A DNA stretch of 64,000 bases from Megaleporinus macrocephalus (GCA_021613375.1 CM038708.1:33599059-33663058); one strand, 5' to 3'. Shown: positions 1 to 12,550, numbered from the stretch's first letter. The notes: a model not told the origin generated them from the sequence alone. Translations and numbers: made by a program.

Positions 1-1329
1 ACCAAATAAAATTCTCAGGCTGCTTCCAATCCACAATTTTCCATATTCCAATACTATTTAAATAAAAGACAACTGCATTCAATTAAACTGTGAACCGAAT
101 ACATTGCACTGAATCAAACTCAGTCAGATTCCAGTGAAATCTGAGGTTCCAAGACTTCTTTGTTTCCTAAAGAATTTATGAAACAGAAATCTTCAGGTCA
201 GACTCCAGATGTCAGGTTTTTACTCTCGTAACAACTTAACATGCGTATTGGTTTCATGATACTTACTAAAGAATGTGAACAATAACATTAAGTTTTAAGA
301 TGAATCATAAAGGTTGAGCATAAAGCTTAACACTGATCTTACACACTCACTAATGTTGACAGAGGATGGTCAGATAATGCTGTATGATTATTTTGCATGA
401 GCATCTCTGGAGAAGAAAATCATTAACACGAATGAATTCCGTCCAAAGAGACGGAAAGCGGCAGTGAAGCTTCGAGCAGAGGCATGTTTGAACTAGACCA
501 TAAATAAAGCTGTTCTAACATGTCTTACACCGCACTCCCCCACAAGCTCCCAGTGATATAATCTCATCTGCTTTTTTAAAACGGGAAGTAGCACCTCCAT
601 CACTTTTCCTGCTTTTTCATGCTTCTGATAGTCTCCGTTAGCAGAAACATCTCGTCATATCTGTGATCGACTGCTGCCAAAAACTGGACAAATACTAAAA
701 ACAATCAGGACAGTTCCCATACACCATTATACTGAAGGGTACTGACTTAAACTGAATTTTCTTCTTTGAGGATTCTTTACAAAGAGTTTGTGCTGGTATG
801 TGGGCTTTAGCTGGATCTGATTTTTACAGGCTCTCAGGATGTCATTACTGAATGAGGCTACACATATAGTCGAAAAGTTTTGAGAATGGCACAAATTTTG
901 GATTTCACAAAGTTTGCTGCCTTAGTTCTTACGGTGGCAATTTGTATTAACTCTAGATTGTAAAGAGTGATCGGAAGAATAGCGATTAACTGCAATGTCA
1001 TTCCCTGCCATGAAAATGACATCATCACAAAAATGACTACATTCCAGCCCTACAGAATGACCTCAAACATCATTTCAGTGATGATATCATTAGCACAGGA
1101 GAAAAGGTTAATGAGGACAGCTGATATCAATTTGTCCTGCTGACTGGAAGAGCAGACTGGTTGCTTTAAAAGGGGAGTGGTGCTGTAAAGTTTTCTTCTG
1201 TTACCCTGGTTACCTCCACAGAAACACGTGCAGTCATCATTGCATTGTATCAAAAGGGTTTCACATTGCTGCTTGTAAGATACACCCCAACCAACCATTT
1301 ATTCAATCATCAAGAACTTCAAGGAGAGC
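1..1329. other. Intergenic DNA, no gene seen
   Basis: AT-rich sequence without recognisable coding frames, RNA genes or clear repeats. Confidence 0.5.
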
Positions 1330-1990
1330 AGTTCAATTGCAGGGAAGAAGCTTCAGGGCTCCCAAGGAAGTCAAGCAACCTTTAAGACTGTCTCCTAAAG
1401 CTACGAGATTGGGTCACCACCAGTGCAGAGTTTGGGGACTGACACACAGTTGGACAAAGGCTTTTGGAGGATGGCTTGGTGTCAAGAAGGGCAGCAAAGA
1501 AAACACTCAAGGACAGACTGACAATCTGCAGGAAGTGTAGGGACTGGACTGTAGAGGACTGGGGAAAAGTTATTGTCTAGACAAGAAAAGGTGAGCAATA
1601 CCAGTACTGTGTCATGCCAACAGTAAAGCATCCTGAGACCATACATGTGTGGGGTTGTTTCTCATCCAGGGGAGTGGGTTCGCTTAAACTTTTGCCTGAA
1701 CACAGCCGTGAATAAGGAATGATATCAAAACATCCTCCAAGAGCAGCTTCTCACAACAATCCAGGAGCAATTCGGAGATGAACAGGGCTTTTTCCAGCAT
1801 GATGGAGCACCATGACACAAGACAAAAGCGATAACCAAGAGACTCGGTGAACAAAACATTAAAATTTTGGGTCCATGGCCAGGAAACTCCCTAGATCTCA
1901 ATTCCATTGAGAACCTGTGGTCAATCCTCAAAAAGAGGGTGGACAATTAAAACCCAGAAACTGTGATCAACTCCAAGCACTGACGGATCT
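1330..1990 (+). pseudogene. Tc1/mariner transposase pseudogene
   Basis: Tc1-type transposase pieces appear in order but in different frames: RLLEDGLVSRRAAKKTLKDR and RDWTVEDWGKVI around 1450-1570, then VKHPETIHVWGCFS at about 1620-1670, FFQHDGAP at about 1790 and DLNSIENLWSILKKRV (family: DLNPIENLW) at about 1895-1945. Frameshifts and a stop after HDGAP show it is dead. The family cuts and pastes at TA sites with a DDE catalytic triad. I could not place clear terminal repeats. Confidence 0.85.
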
Positions 1991-3300
1991 GCCCCAGCAC
2001 CAACTCGCAACCCAGGAGGATAAACAGTTTAGATGATGACTGAACAAAGTATTAAAATCTTATTCACAAGAATTATGTTTTTAAAGATTTTAAATATCTT
2101 TTTAAAGATTATAAAAAACATTTATTCAGATAGGAATAATCTGTATGTAATGTCTTTAGGTAAACTTTACGTTTTTATTAAAACCATTACTAGATTAGCG
2201 ATGTCTGGTGTTCTGCTGTTCTTCTCAAACTGTCACTCCTGAAAAAGTCCCTACATTTGGTAATGTTTTAATGTATTGGTAGTGTTTAATAATATACTTT
2301 AAATAAATAAACATAAGGTATAACGTCACACAAAGCTAAACAGATTTTAGTCTAAATTCCAAGTCAGTTAAAATTCCAAATTGTGCTTTCAGCTTTGACT
2401 TTGAACCAGTTCAGTAGGACGTGCAGGACCGAGAGACTGAAATGCAAAGCTGTAAATTCAGCAGCATCTATTAAAGACAATGAGACGGATATCGGATTAA
2501 CACACGTTACCCGACTGATTATAAAACGGGAGCTGGACGTGTGGCTGTGTGTTTTGCGCTGTTACTAGACATGTGTTTATATTCAGTAAGCTATAAAGCC
2601 ATAATCAGGGCACATACAGTTATCAGACACGGAGATACTGTCACTGCGTTTTAGTCAAACAAGCTGCAGTTTCATCAGAGATCTATTGTTTTATGTATGA
2701 AGTGCAGATCTGGATTCATAAGCTTCTTCTACACGGTCACAGGCTTTATTTGATGTTTGTACAGTTATTAGTCTGTTATTAGCCATTAGTAAAAGTTACA
2801 GTGCTGCCCTTTACAGATGCACTGATAAAGAATCAGATTCCAGTTTCTTTACAGTCAAATATTTATTACGCTTTCTGAATCTGAAACACACACACACTGT
2901 GGAGTAAATATGATTATGATTATTATCCTGAAAAAACAAAAATAAAAACAAGAGAATCATTAGTCCTGTATGTGAAATGTGAAAATAGTCATTATATTCA
3001 AAGTTTTTGATAACTGTGACACAGTTACCACATTTTGTCCATGTCAAAATCTTGTGATCGTGCTGTTATCCCATCTTTTCTAGTGCTTTTCCAGGACTTC
3101 CTATTAGCCAAACATTTATTGCTCTTTAATGGGCCAAACTTGCATTTTAAATTCATAAATAAAAAAATCATCTACCAGTTTAAATAACAAAATGCTACAT
3201 CCAAAGTAAGAGGTTGCTGAATATTCATATGATGAGTCATGTACATCTATATAGCGTTGCCAAAAATTGCCAAAATCAAAACAACACATTTCTGATTTAA
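1991..3300. other. Intergenic DNA, no gene seen
   Basis: AT-rich sequence with short frames only. The frames at 2033-2568 carry no recognisable protein motif. The first few hundred bases may include the 3' end of the Tc1 copy. Confidence 0.45.
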
Positions 3301-3664
3301 AGGTGCAATGTGTAAGGTCTAGTGGTGTGGATCAGTGAGATTACATATAGCAACCAACTGATTATCCCTCCCTTTCCATTTGTGCAGTGGAACTTGTGCA
3401 AAATAGAAAATACATACTCTCTAAAATTGTGGTTCTCAAACTTCTTACAACACAAAAGGGTTAGCCACTGTGGTCTGTCTATTTTGGGCTACTGTAGAAA
3501 CATTGCGGCTCTAGATGGCAGCCATAGACCCATAGATATGAGGGGCAATTTTCTTAGCTAATGAAAACACAATGATTTGCAGTCACAAGTAAGCATGCAC
3601 TAATGAAAACATACTATACTTCATTTCTGCAAAGAGATCCCCATACAACTTACACACTGCTCCT
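3301..3664. mobile_element. TTAA-flanked MITE, about 364 bp
   Basis: The left end AGGTGCAATGTGTAAG pairs with the right end CTTACACACTGCTCCT as an inverted repeat with 2 mismatches. TTAA sits immediately outside each end (3297-3300 and 3665-3668), as in piggyBac-type target duplications. There is no coding capacity. Confidence 0.7.
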
Positions 3665-4009
3665 TTAATACTAGCCCATTTTATGTTTTCAACGAAAGTA
3701 GGCTAATTCCAGTTGTGCATCCCCAACTAGCCTTTCATATGCAGTGTAGTAGCTACCACCCAGGATCTACCACCCAAGGGGGAACCTGAAAACCCAAAAG
3801 GGGGAAAAGAAAGGAAAGTGGGATTTGAGAAATGAATGAAGACTGCTGTGCTGGAATTTATCCGGGATGTTATTTTTCAATTAGAAGTTAACATATAACA
3901 TATTGTGATAATACTGTTAAATAAATTTAAGAAAAGCAAGTAGTTATCTTGCATTAATAAAAAATATTTAAGCATATATTAAAAATATTTAACTCTGCAC
4001 TAGACATAC

Positions 4010-4440
4010 TAAAAATGGTTCTGTGTAAGCCATAGAAGAACCAGAAGAACATCCCCAGTCTTGGGGACCTCCTATCCCACACGGTTTAATGAAATCCCCC
4101 TCCTGCTACCCCCTTACCAAACATAGTCAAACCGGCTCATCAACTAATTACCAGGGCCTTGATGAGGTGTGTTCATCAGGACCAGAGTTGAGAACCCAAA
4201 CCTTTTCATTGTTTTTTAGAGCCTTGTATTTTTTGTAAATCACGTTTTTATGGGTATGAAGAAGCTTGTTTGACGTTAAAGAACCTCTTTAACACTAAGA
4301 AGTGTAGCTGAAGGTTTTTTCTTTAGAACCATACAATCTCACAAACAGTTCTTCAACGAAGACACTGGTTCTATAGAGCACCAAAAAGGGTTCCAGCACT
4401 GTTGCTGTCAGAGCTATATAGAACTCTTAGGACTCTCTCT
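4010..4440. mobile_element. Nested MITE cluster
   Basis: Short AGAACC/GGTTCT-rich segments at about 4010-4050 and 4245-4440 look like one small fish MITE. They are split by a second MITE-like segment (about 4055-4199) that ends in AGGACCAGAGTTGAGAACC. That segment resembles those at 33441-33610 and 34695-34843. Confidence 0.4.
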
Positions 4441-5332
4441 AGGTTTTGGAGATAGCGGAGATATCTCGTAAGCCAGAAGATGAAAATGCTGTGCTACGCC
4501 GCCCTGATCTAAACAACACTATAAATCAATATGAGGAAAGCAGTAAGCTGTGGATTCTACGCATGTGTAGCCGTGACTCTACACCCACTAAGCTGTACAG
4601 ATGAGACCGCGTGTTTTTTTTCTTTCTTCATCGCCCAACCATCACATTTATCTTCATCTTGTCTTTGTGTAAAACTTTGTTCTGGAACTTTGCAGGCTAA
4701 TGACTACTTTAGCGTGCAGTAAGCTAGCCTTTCTTTAGCTGATGCTGATGAGGGGGTTGTAGTGTGGCCTTTATAATTCAGCTGTCAGAGCCTCCTGCAG
4801 TACACGGGCCCTGTACCTCAGTAGGTGTTTGGTACATCACACTTATTTTAGGGTTGTTCTTCATTGCTGTAATAATTCTGGTCATTTTGATCTTGCCCTG
4901 AAGCAGCTGCAGTACTAGCCCAGCACAGTCTCATCGGCAGCCTTTATATCCATTTCTGTAGTAATTCTACTCTGTTAATAACAAAGGTGCTCAGATAGAG
5001 TTATTTGAAGCAAAGCAATTTTGCTTCCCAAAGAACTTTCTAAGAGATGTACTTTAAAGAATATTTTTAACTTCCAGGTTTTCTTCCTAGAACTGTGTTA
5101 CAGCCAGGAATCATTTAGAGGCCTTTAAAGAGTAGTGGATTTTCTTTATCTGTTTGTTTTCTTTCAACATTAACGTTTTTTCAGTGAATTACTGACACTA
5201 GTTGAATTATGTGCACAGTAATTTACTGTAACAAATTAACAGTAATAGCAGTAAAATACCTGTACATATACTAATATAACATACATAGTAATATAGAAGT
5301 TGTATCACAATCATAGCAGGAAAATCTGTATT
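4441..5332. other. Intergenic DNA, no gene seen
   Basis: No coding, RNA or clear repeat signal. The short frame at 4531-4722 has no recognisable motif. Confidence 0.45.
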
Positions 5333-5460
5333 AGAGATACACCAATACCACTTTTACCTTCCGATACTGATACCTGATTTATAAATATATGGCAGTGTCG
5401 ATACAAACTCCATCTAAAATATCTGTACACATATTTATAAAATTTAATTTTAATTAGATT
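5333..5460. repeat. MITE-like fragment (GATACCGATACC type)
   Basis: TTAGAGATACACCAATACC followed by CCGATACTGATACC resembles the ends of common fish hAT-type MITEs that start TAGGGATGCACCGATA. A related piece lies near 53559-54000. The far end is not clear. Confidence 0.35.
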
Positions 5461-5520
5461 TTCATTTTAATCTTTGTCACAGAAAACTCTCTCTTGTCGG
5501 ATTATATATATTAGATTTTG

Positions 5521-5577
<57 letters not shown>
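5521..5577. repeat. (TA)n microsatellite
   Basis: An almost uninterrupted TA run of more than 50 bases. Confidence 0.97.
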
Positions 5578-5578
<1 letters not shown>

Positions 5579-5900
5579 TAAATGGACAATATCTTTAATA
5601 TGCATAATATCTAAAAACAGAACTGAACAGTATATACATAAATCTGTAAATACATAAAGCTTTTCTGGCTCCACAAAAACAAAGCTCAATGATTGAAGCA
5701 CTGATTAGTCAAACTAGGTATTAGATGAAAACTACAAATACTGAAAACGGACTGAAAACGGTTCAACGGTTAAAAAAAAGAAGTGTTTTATTAAGCAAAA
5801 AATCTCTAATTAAGATAAATAACATGAGTTCGCTTGTGCTGTATTTGTATGCTGCTGCTTTACCTGTACCAGAATGCTGTAACATAGCGAGGTATGATAT

Positions 5901-6146
5901 CGTCGCTGTTCAATGAAAAACAAGTGTATCCAAAATAGGAACTTTACAGGAGAGGCCAAAAACAGTTTTTACTTTCAATGTAAGTCAATGGAACCAGAAT
6001 TTTTTACAAGTGATTTTGAAGCATTTCTATTGGTCCACTTATCATGGAAATTGTACACAATGTTAAAGGCAGCTGTCATGTTCAAATAATGTAGAAAAAT
6101 GTAAATCAACAAAAACAACAGATGTTTTTCATTGGGCAGCGACAAT
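5901..6146. mobile_element. Palindromic MITE, copy A
   Basis: Starts CGTCGCTGTTCAATGAAAAA and ends in the inverted form TTTTTCATTGGGCAGCGAC. The core carries TCAATGGAACCAGAA and TTTCTATTGGT, shared with copies at 9966, 22720, 53289 and 60279. Confidence 0.8.
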
Positions 6147-6735
6147 ATATTACTCTTACTTGACTCTTGCATTTTAATTTATTCACGTTTAACCAACAGA
6201 CTGGGATTTATTTTACAATTGTCACCTGCTAATGTGCAAATACTGTTATTGATGTGATTAGATAGCAGCAGCAATGTGGTGGCATGTTTCGTTTGTCAAT
6301 AAAAAAAAACATCCACTGGACTATTTGCTTGTAATCAAAATCACTGATAGGCCATAAAAATTTTCTCAGACACTTTACTTTCTCTGTATTGTGTAAGCCA
6401 GACTTATAGTATTAAGTATAGTATTAATTAGTATAGTAAAATAAGTATAGTATTATTTTTATCTTGCGCTCGTTAAAGATAACGATGGTTGGTTCTTTAA
6501 TATACATGGATCCGTTGTAAAGACACGGGTTCTATACGGATCTGTAGCAGCACTCAGGATGTGCGGCTTTATAAACCTTATTACTGCGAACTTGAACCAT
6601 CGTGGAAAATATTGTGATGTTGGATCTCATTAGTATCGTCCAGCAGTTCAGCCCAGTCTTCAGCTGCTCAAAACACTGAGGTGTGCAGTTTCCTTCAGAA
6701 GCATCCACACTGCCCAAAGATCTTGGAATATTTGG

Positions 6736-6806
6736 TGAGGGGAGGAAGAGGAAGAGGAGGAGGAGGAGGAGGTGGAGGAGGAGGATGAAGAGGAGGTGGG
6801 AGGGGG
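6736..6806 (+). repeat. (GAG/GGA)n purine-rich repeat
   Basis: Imperfect GAG/GGA run. On the minus strand it reads as a Ser run within a short open frame (6660-6899) that I do not accept as a gene. Confidence 0.9.
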
Positions 6807-7401
6807 TGAATCTAACTGCAGTCTGAGCTTTCCATCAACGATCCCAGCTATCCAGTCCCATAGAAAGGACCGAGCCATGTTTAATGTGAACAAGCACACG
6901 ATAAATCAGGGCCTGGGTGAAATGAACGACGGCTGCACTCAGTCATGTGTCCACTAAACCCCTCAAACCGGCCCTGTGCTGGCGGAAAAGCCCTGCCTGA
7001 CTCGGTTTTAGACGAGGAATGAAAACGATAGAGTCAGGGATGCATAGATATTGGACGCCAAAGCCCTGATGCACAGCGATCCAGCCTTCTCATACGGTCT
7101 TCTTTCAATGCAGAGCAAAACCTCAAATGGATGAAACTAAACGGAGGCACCGCTCAGGACACCGAAAAGACATTTGTGTCAGATGGAGAGACATAGAGAA
7201 AGAGAGACATGTCCCTCCATCCATTCATCACGAAGCTTAAGTTAGCTTCTGGCTTGCCTGCTTCCTTTTCCCAGTTTAGTCGATCCACCTTAAACGGCGC
7301 AGAAGATGAATTCTAGAGCTTACAGGAGCCCCACTGTATCTGCTGCACCGTTTAAGGTGGAACGGAAAAATTGTAAAAAGAAGCCAAGCTGAGAAGCCTC
7401 G

Positions 7402-7452
7402 TCCATCCATCCATCCATCCATCTATCTATCCATCTATCCATCCATCCCTAT
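7402..7452. repeat. (ATCC/ATCT)n tetranucleotide repeat
   Basis: About twelve units of CATC with C/T variation. Confidence 0.95.
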
Positions 7453-7619
7453 CTCACACATGACACGCCGTTTTCAACCATCAGAAAGCGAACGACACCC
7501 TCGACACCCATATGCTGCACACATGCACATACACGGAACAGAGAGTCGAGCGGCGACACTTACAATTTCACCATGTATGCCCAGAGATAAGAGACAATTC
7601 TTCGCCTTGATTACATCCG

Positions 7620-7870
7620 TTGGCATAAGGATTTTTCTTCGTTTTCCTTTTTTTGAGAGACCGGCTGCTTGGCGGCTCTGCGCATGCGCGCCCCTCTCTC
7701 CAGTGGTGGCAGAGGGAGTAAATCCTCACCGATTCACTCCGCGCTTTAATGGATGGCCACGACCATCCTGCGAGAAACAGAGGGGCTCCATGGCCCCCTT
7801 TTCCCCTTCCCTTTAACTAGCCGGGGGCTTATTTAGCTCGCCCCTGGGAGAGAAAGCCCACAGAGTCCAA
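7620..7870. promoter_or_regulatory. Candidate promoter with NRF1 site
   Basis: TGCGCATGCGC at 7679-7689 is the NRF1 consensus palindrome. It lies in the most CpG- and GC-rich stretch of the first 20 kb. In mammals RGS20 lies head to head with ATP6V1H, so a neighbouring minus-strand gene start is conceivable, but no exon could be recognised here. Confidence 0.3.
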
Positions 7871-8940
7871 ATTTACCTTGTCTTGGACGTGGGGTCTATA
7901 GGGTTGCATTAGTGGGTTAGGGGTCTTTCTGAAACAGGGACTCAGGGACGGCCTCATAACCTCCCAGAGCAGCTCCAAGATTCAAACAGACGTGCTATGA
8001 GAGTGCCGGTCTGCAGTGAACAGGGACAGAAGGGCTGCTTTACGTTTGTGTAGTCGATCGTTCTATGAGGAGAGGTTTTCGCCCACCTACAGCCACATCA
8101 CACCCTCTCTCGCGAAGATGTGGGGTTTCCCTGACCAGATCACCGCAGCCTGTTTGTTCTTCCTCTCCCAGAGGAGAGGGCGATGGATTACTCAGATTTA
8201 AGAAGCCTGTTTCTGTGATTTTTAAAGGAATAGTCCAGCTTTTTCCATCTACCATGCAGTCGTTTACCACGTACAGTCTATTAGGTAAAGAGCAGAAACG
8301 TGCTGCTAACAGAATCAGTGGACAGTTAATCATGCACGTGCTTACTGGCTTATATTATAAACATATAAACTGCATTTCAGTCTTTTCTTCTCTCCATCGA
8401 ATTGATGGTCTACAGTAATGCATGTCACCCACACGTTAAAACGCCTTTGCACTCTGTCCATGGTCCTGAAATCAAATGCACTCATTGTTCTTTGCAAAGG
8501 GTGGAAAGAAAACAGGCTGTAAGTGATTCTGTAGATTACTGTGCATGCAACTTCTGTCCCATGTAGATTATTGTTATTTCCCTTTTCTGATGCTGTGAAG
8601 AAGTAGATACTGTACAGATGCAGCAATCTTCTAATGAAACCAACAGTATCCGTCATATAGGACAGATATGAGAGCTGTCACTTTGGATAACATCATTCCT
8701 TTTCTACCCCTGCTGCCAGCTACGTGTAGTAGTTATACAATCTGAAAGGGTGAGAAAGCAGTGATGATGGGAAATGATCACGGTTGATTTCCACACGCCA
8801 TTCGGCCCCGGTGCTGTACTGCCATCTACTGGCGGTCCGTCATAATGCAAGCATTAACCGTGGAGGCTGAAAGCCTGACAGCGCCCTTCAGAAATGGATT
8901 AGGAGGAACTGGCCTATTCTTATACTGTGGCTGATGATTA
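7871..8940. other. Intergenic DNA, no gene seen
   Basis: Overlapping frames on both strands at 8016-8656 lack family motifs and look like chance frames in GC-richer DNA. Confidence 0.4.
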
Positions 8941-8947
8941 TGGTTAG

Positions 8948-8949
8948 GG

Positions 8950-8986
<37 letters not shown>

Positions 8987-8994
8987 AGAGAGAG
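8948..8994. repeat. (GA)n microsatellite
   Basis: GA run with two GGGA interruptions. Confidence 0.95.
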
Positions 8995-9263
8995 TTAATA
9001 TGCAAACTCTAGATGGCACTGTGGGCCTGTGCTCATTCAGAGATTAACATATTCCTCACTTGTAAACTTCTTTTGAGTGCATTTTCAATAAAGCGTGCAG
9101 ATGTTCTGCAGGTTATGTTGTTTTTTTCTGCTTGCTGCTCATGCTCAGCAAAGACCATTTCAGTCTGCAGTCTTAGTTATTTCTCTAAAAGAGTTTCCTT
9201 TCGCTCAAAATATACAGATGTTCCAGCTAAACATGTTTCTGTTAAACCAAATAGGCATGTCAC

Positions 9264-10776
9264 ATGATTGCTGTGCAAATGTCAGAGACCACCCTTTTGT
9301 CTGTTTAATGACGAATAAAGACCGCCCTTACAGGACTGGTTGATCATTTTTCAGCATCAGGAAAAAAAGCTGAAGGTATATATTTAATAGATAAAGAAAA
9401 GAAGCCTCCATAGCTACAGCTTCCATTCGTTCTGCTTTCAGTTTTTTTTCACAGAAACCTGCAGCTCTTTTTCTCAAGCCCTGCAACACAAGTTCAGTAT
9501 GAAAGGCTTGTTGCATTTTCTGCTTCTCATCATCCAAATGCTCTCAGACTCATCAGTCCATAAAACCTTATTGCACATCTCAGAAGTCCAGCTTCACCTG
9601 TGGTGTATTTTCTCTCCTCAGTGGTTTCAGACTCACAGTGTTGGGTTGTTTTTCTCACAGTGGAAGGATGGACAGAAACAGTCGTGGATGTGTTCAGAGT
9701 GTGATTTTCTCCTCTCTCTCAAAGATGGAAGTTTAAATGCTGTTTATCTGATCGGGGCAGTTTTGGTGGTCTACCAGGTCATGCATGGTTGTTAGGAGTC
9801 CCAAATTAGTTATCTTCTATCAGAGCTCCTCAGATATATCTTCTTTCGATTTATGAGACATAAAGAATAAAGACATTTGCAGGACAGCTGAGGAGTGCTT
9901 GGGCCGTTGCTTGTGTGAATGTTGGGGTGTATTTAAAGGCCAGCAAGAGCTTTGAGAACAGCTTATTGTCCCTGTCCAATGAAAAACATATACCTCCAAA
10001 ATCACAACTTTACAGTGGAGACCAAAAACATACATTACTTTCAATGTAGATCAATGGAACCAGAAGTATTTCCAAATTATTTTGGAGCACCTCTATTGGT
10101 TCATTCGTCATGAAATTCTCACACAATATAAACGATCACTGGTGTGTTTAAACGATGTAGAAAACTCAAAATTGTCAAAAATGGAGATATATGTTTTTCA
10201 TTGGACAGCGACGTTATGTTGGGAGGAAACTGTTGTACCTGATTGGTTGAAGGATAGACGAGTTGAAGTGGCCCTAGATTGCACAATTCCATTACTCGAG
10301 TATAAATATAGATACTCCTGGTCAAATATTACTCCAATAAAAGTGAAAGTTGTTCAGTAAAGTTTTAAAGTACTGGAGTACTTGGTTTTAAAAATCAAAT
10401 TATATTTTCTGTAAATGTCAGTACAGTGTTGTGTGGTAGCCACAATGCGTTTACAGAATGTAGTGACTCTTAAACAACTTACTGAATGCACTGCCTTCAT
10501 GTGATGTTACTCTTAGTGCTGTGTATATTTAACAAGATTCACACGGAACCTTAAACCAACTGTCAGGAACCGTCTGGTTTTAACGATGCAGCACACATTT
10601 CACTGACAGTGTAGAAGTAGTTTCTCTGATGAACACAACCAGAAAATTGTCACTGATTTTAAAGCTCTGTTTTGAGTAATTTGTGTCATTTTCTGTTTTC
10701 TTCTTTTTTCTGTTGAATAGCCGTTAAGTCTTGAAGATTAATAGACATGGTCTCTGAATTTTGCACAGTACTGTAT
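9264..10776 (-). mobile_element. Deleted Tc1-like element carrying a nested MITE
   Basis: The ends are inverted repeats: TGCTGTGCAAATGTCAGAGACC on the left and the reverse complement of GGTCTCTGAATTTTGCACAGTA on the right. On the minus strand the remains of the transposase read GRPPKL (about 9756-9778) and then VLWTDES (about 9545-9570). The frame then jumps to a C-terminal type segment (DDEKQKMQQAFHTE), so the catalytic middle is deleted. A palindromic MITE interrupts it at 9966-10216. Confidence 0.75.
9966..10216. mobile_element. Palindromic MITE, copy B (nested in Tc1)
   Basis: CTGTCCAATGAAAAACATAT near the left end is the inverted partner of ATATGTTTTTCATTGGACAG at the right end. The core has TCAATGGAACCAGAAG and CTATTGGTTCATTCGTCATG. 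This is the best preserved copy of the family. Confidence 0.88.
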
Positions 10777-11214
10777 AATGTCTATTATGTAGCTATCCAT
10801 TCATTATGTCTACTATGTAGTTACACGATCCTCATATTTAGACGTACTTGTGATAGACAGGAAGGGAACTAGATTAAATCAGCACCATGGACAGCAGATC
10901 CTCCTAAACACAATGCAATCACAACTTCCTGTACAAGGTTAAGATAGGATAGAAGATTTTTGCAGTGCTTCTTATAGGCTTGCATGGGTAATGTGCAGTT
11001 TTCGGTATGATCTTCTGCAACTGCAGGTACAAAACAGTTCAACATCACCCTCAGGGTACTGTGTGAATTGCATATGTTTTTCATTAATGTATTCACTGAA
11101 GTGTTTAGCATAAAACTGTCAATGTAACCTATGATTGTTACTTTATTCCTAAGATTATACCAGCATCAGCTGCACCTTATCCGTCTGCCTAAGAGTTCCC
11201 ACATTCAAGTGTTG

Positions 11215-11640
11215 TTTTGTATAGTATAGCATACTATTGCATAGTATTGCATGGTATAGTATAGTACAGTACAGTACAGTACAGTACAGTATAGTATAGT
11301 ATAGTATAGTATAGTAAAGCATAGCAAATATGGTCCCATTTCACAGAAATGGGTGTAGTAAGAGACAGTGAAAGAGAGAATCCAAGAAATAATATTGTAA
11401 ATAGTGTAGCATAGTATTGTATTACAATATAGCAATGTAGTACAATATATCACAGTGTAGTGTAATATAGTATAGTATAGTGTAGTAAGGTATGATGTAG
11501 TATAGTATTGTGTAGAATAGTAAAGTATGGCCCAGTAAGAGATGAAGTAGAACAGTGAAATGTACTTTCGTACATTTACTTTAGTATAGTATGGCATAGT
11601 GTAGAATAGTATGCGTAGTATATATAGTATTTGCTTGATA
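11215..11640. repeat. AGTAT/AGTAC pentamer microsatellite region
   Basis: Runs of AGTAT and AGTAC (best at 11250-11325), decaying into AGTA-rich sequence. It is strongly C-poor on the + strand. The long minus-strand frame here is low-complexity and not a gene. Confidence 0.92.
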
Positions 11641-11714
11641 TCACACTGGTCCAGCGCATTATGTTGACATGTCCCTGATTAACATAGCAACGATGATGAT
11701 GACGACAGTGTAGT

Positions 11715-12244
11715 GTAGTAAGACATTGTTAATAGAATAAAACTGTGTAGTACAGTGTAGTAAGACATTGTTAATAGAATAAAACTGTGTAGTACAGTTT
11801 AGTAAGACATTGTTTATAGAATAAAACTGTGTAGTACAGTGTAGTAAGACATTGTTTATAGAATAAAACTGTGTAGTACGGTGTAGTAAGACATTGTTTA
11901 TAGAATAAAACTGTGTAGTACGGTGTAGTAAGACATTGTTTATAGAATAAAACTGTGTAGTACGGTGTAGTAAGACATTGTTTATAGAATAAAACTGTGT
12001 AGTACGGTGTAGTAAGACATTGTTTATAGAATAAAACTGTGTAGTACGGTGTAGTAAGACATTGTTTATAGAATAAAACTATGTAGTACAGTGTAGTAAG
12101 ACATTGTTTATAGAATAAAACTGTGTAGTACAGTGTAGTAAGACATTGTTTATAGAATAAAACTGTGTAGTACAGTGTAGTAAGACATTGTTTATAGAAT
12201 AAAACTGTGTAGTACAGTGTAGTAAGACATGCTGTATATAATAG
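11715..12244. repeat. 42-bp minisatellite, about 12.5 copies
   Basis: The unit begins GTAGTAAGACATTGTTTATA and repeats at exactly 42-base spacing (starts at 11715, 11757, 11799 and so on to 12219). Variants are GTTAAT/GTTTAT and CAGTG/CGGTG/CAGTT. The last unit is partial. Confidence 0.98.
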
Positions 12245-12395
12245 TATAGTTTAATTATAAGCATAGTGATTTGAGGTATGTTGTAGTATAGAATGTAATA
12301 GTTTAGTATAGTGTAGTGTAGTAAGGTTTGATGTGGTACAGTATAGTATAGTTGAATAAGGTATTGTATAATATAGTGTGGTATTGAACAATACA
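12245..12395. repeat. AGTAT-rich decayed microsatellite
   Basis: A continuation of the AGTAT-type low-complexity sequence on the right of the minisatellite. Confidence 0.8.
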
Positions 12396-12485
12396 GAAAC
12401 ATTCTGAAAAGTGTAGTGCACATGTTTCATAACACCACAATTTAGTTAGTAGTGTTTTATCATCAGAGAGCTTACTCAGGCTACC

Positions 12486-12550
12486 ACATGCACACACACA
12501 CAAACACGCACATAAACACACACACAAACACACACAAACACACACACAGA
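12486..12550. repeat. (CA)n interrupted microsatellite
   Basis: CACACA blocks separated by AAACAC and CATAAACAC. Confidence 0.95.

Noticed and set aside
6660..6899. Minus-strand frame starting MCLFTLNMARSFLWDWIAGI with a long Ser run
   Set aside because: The Ser run is the GGA microsatellite read backwards, and the rest matches no family I know. There is no supporting splice structure.
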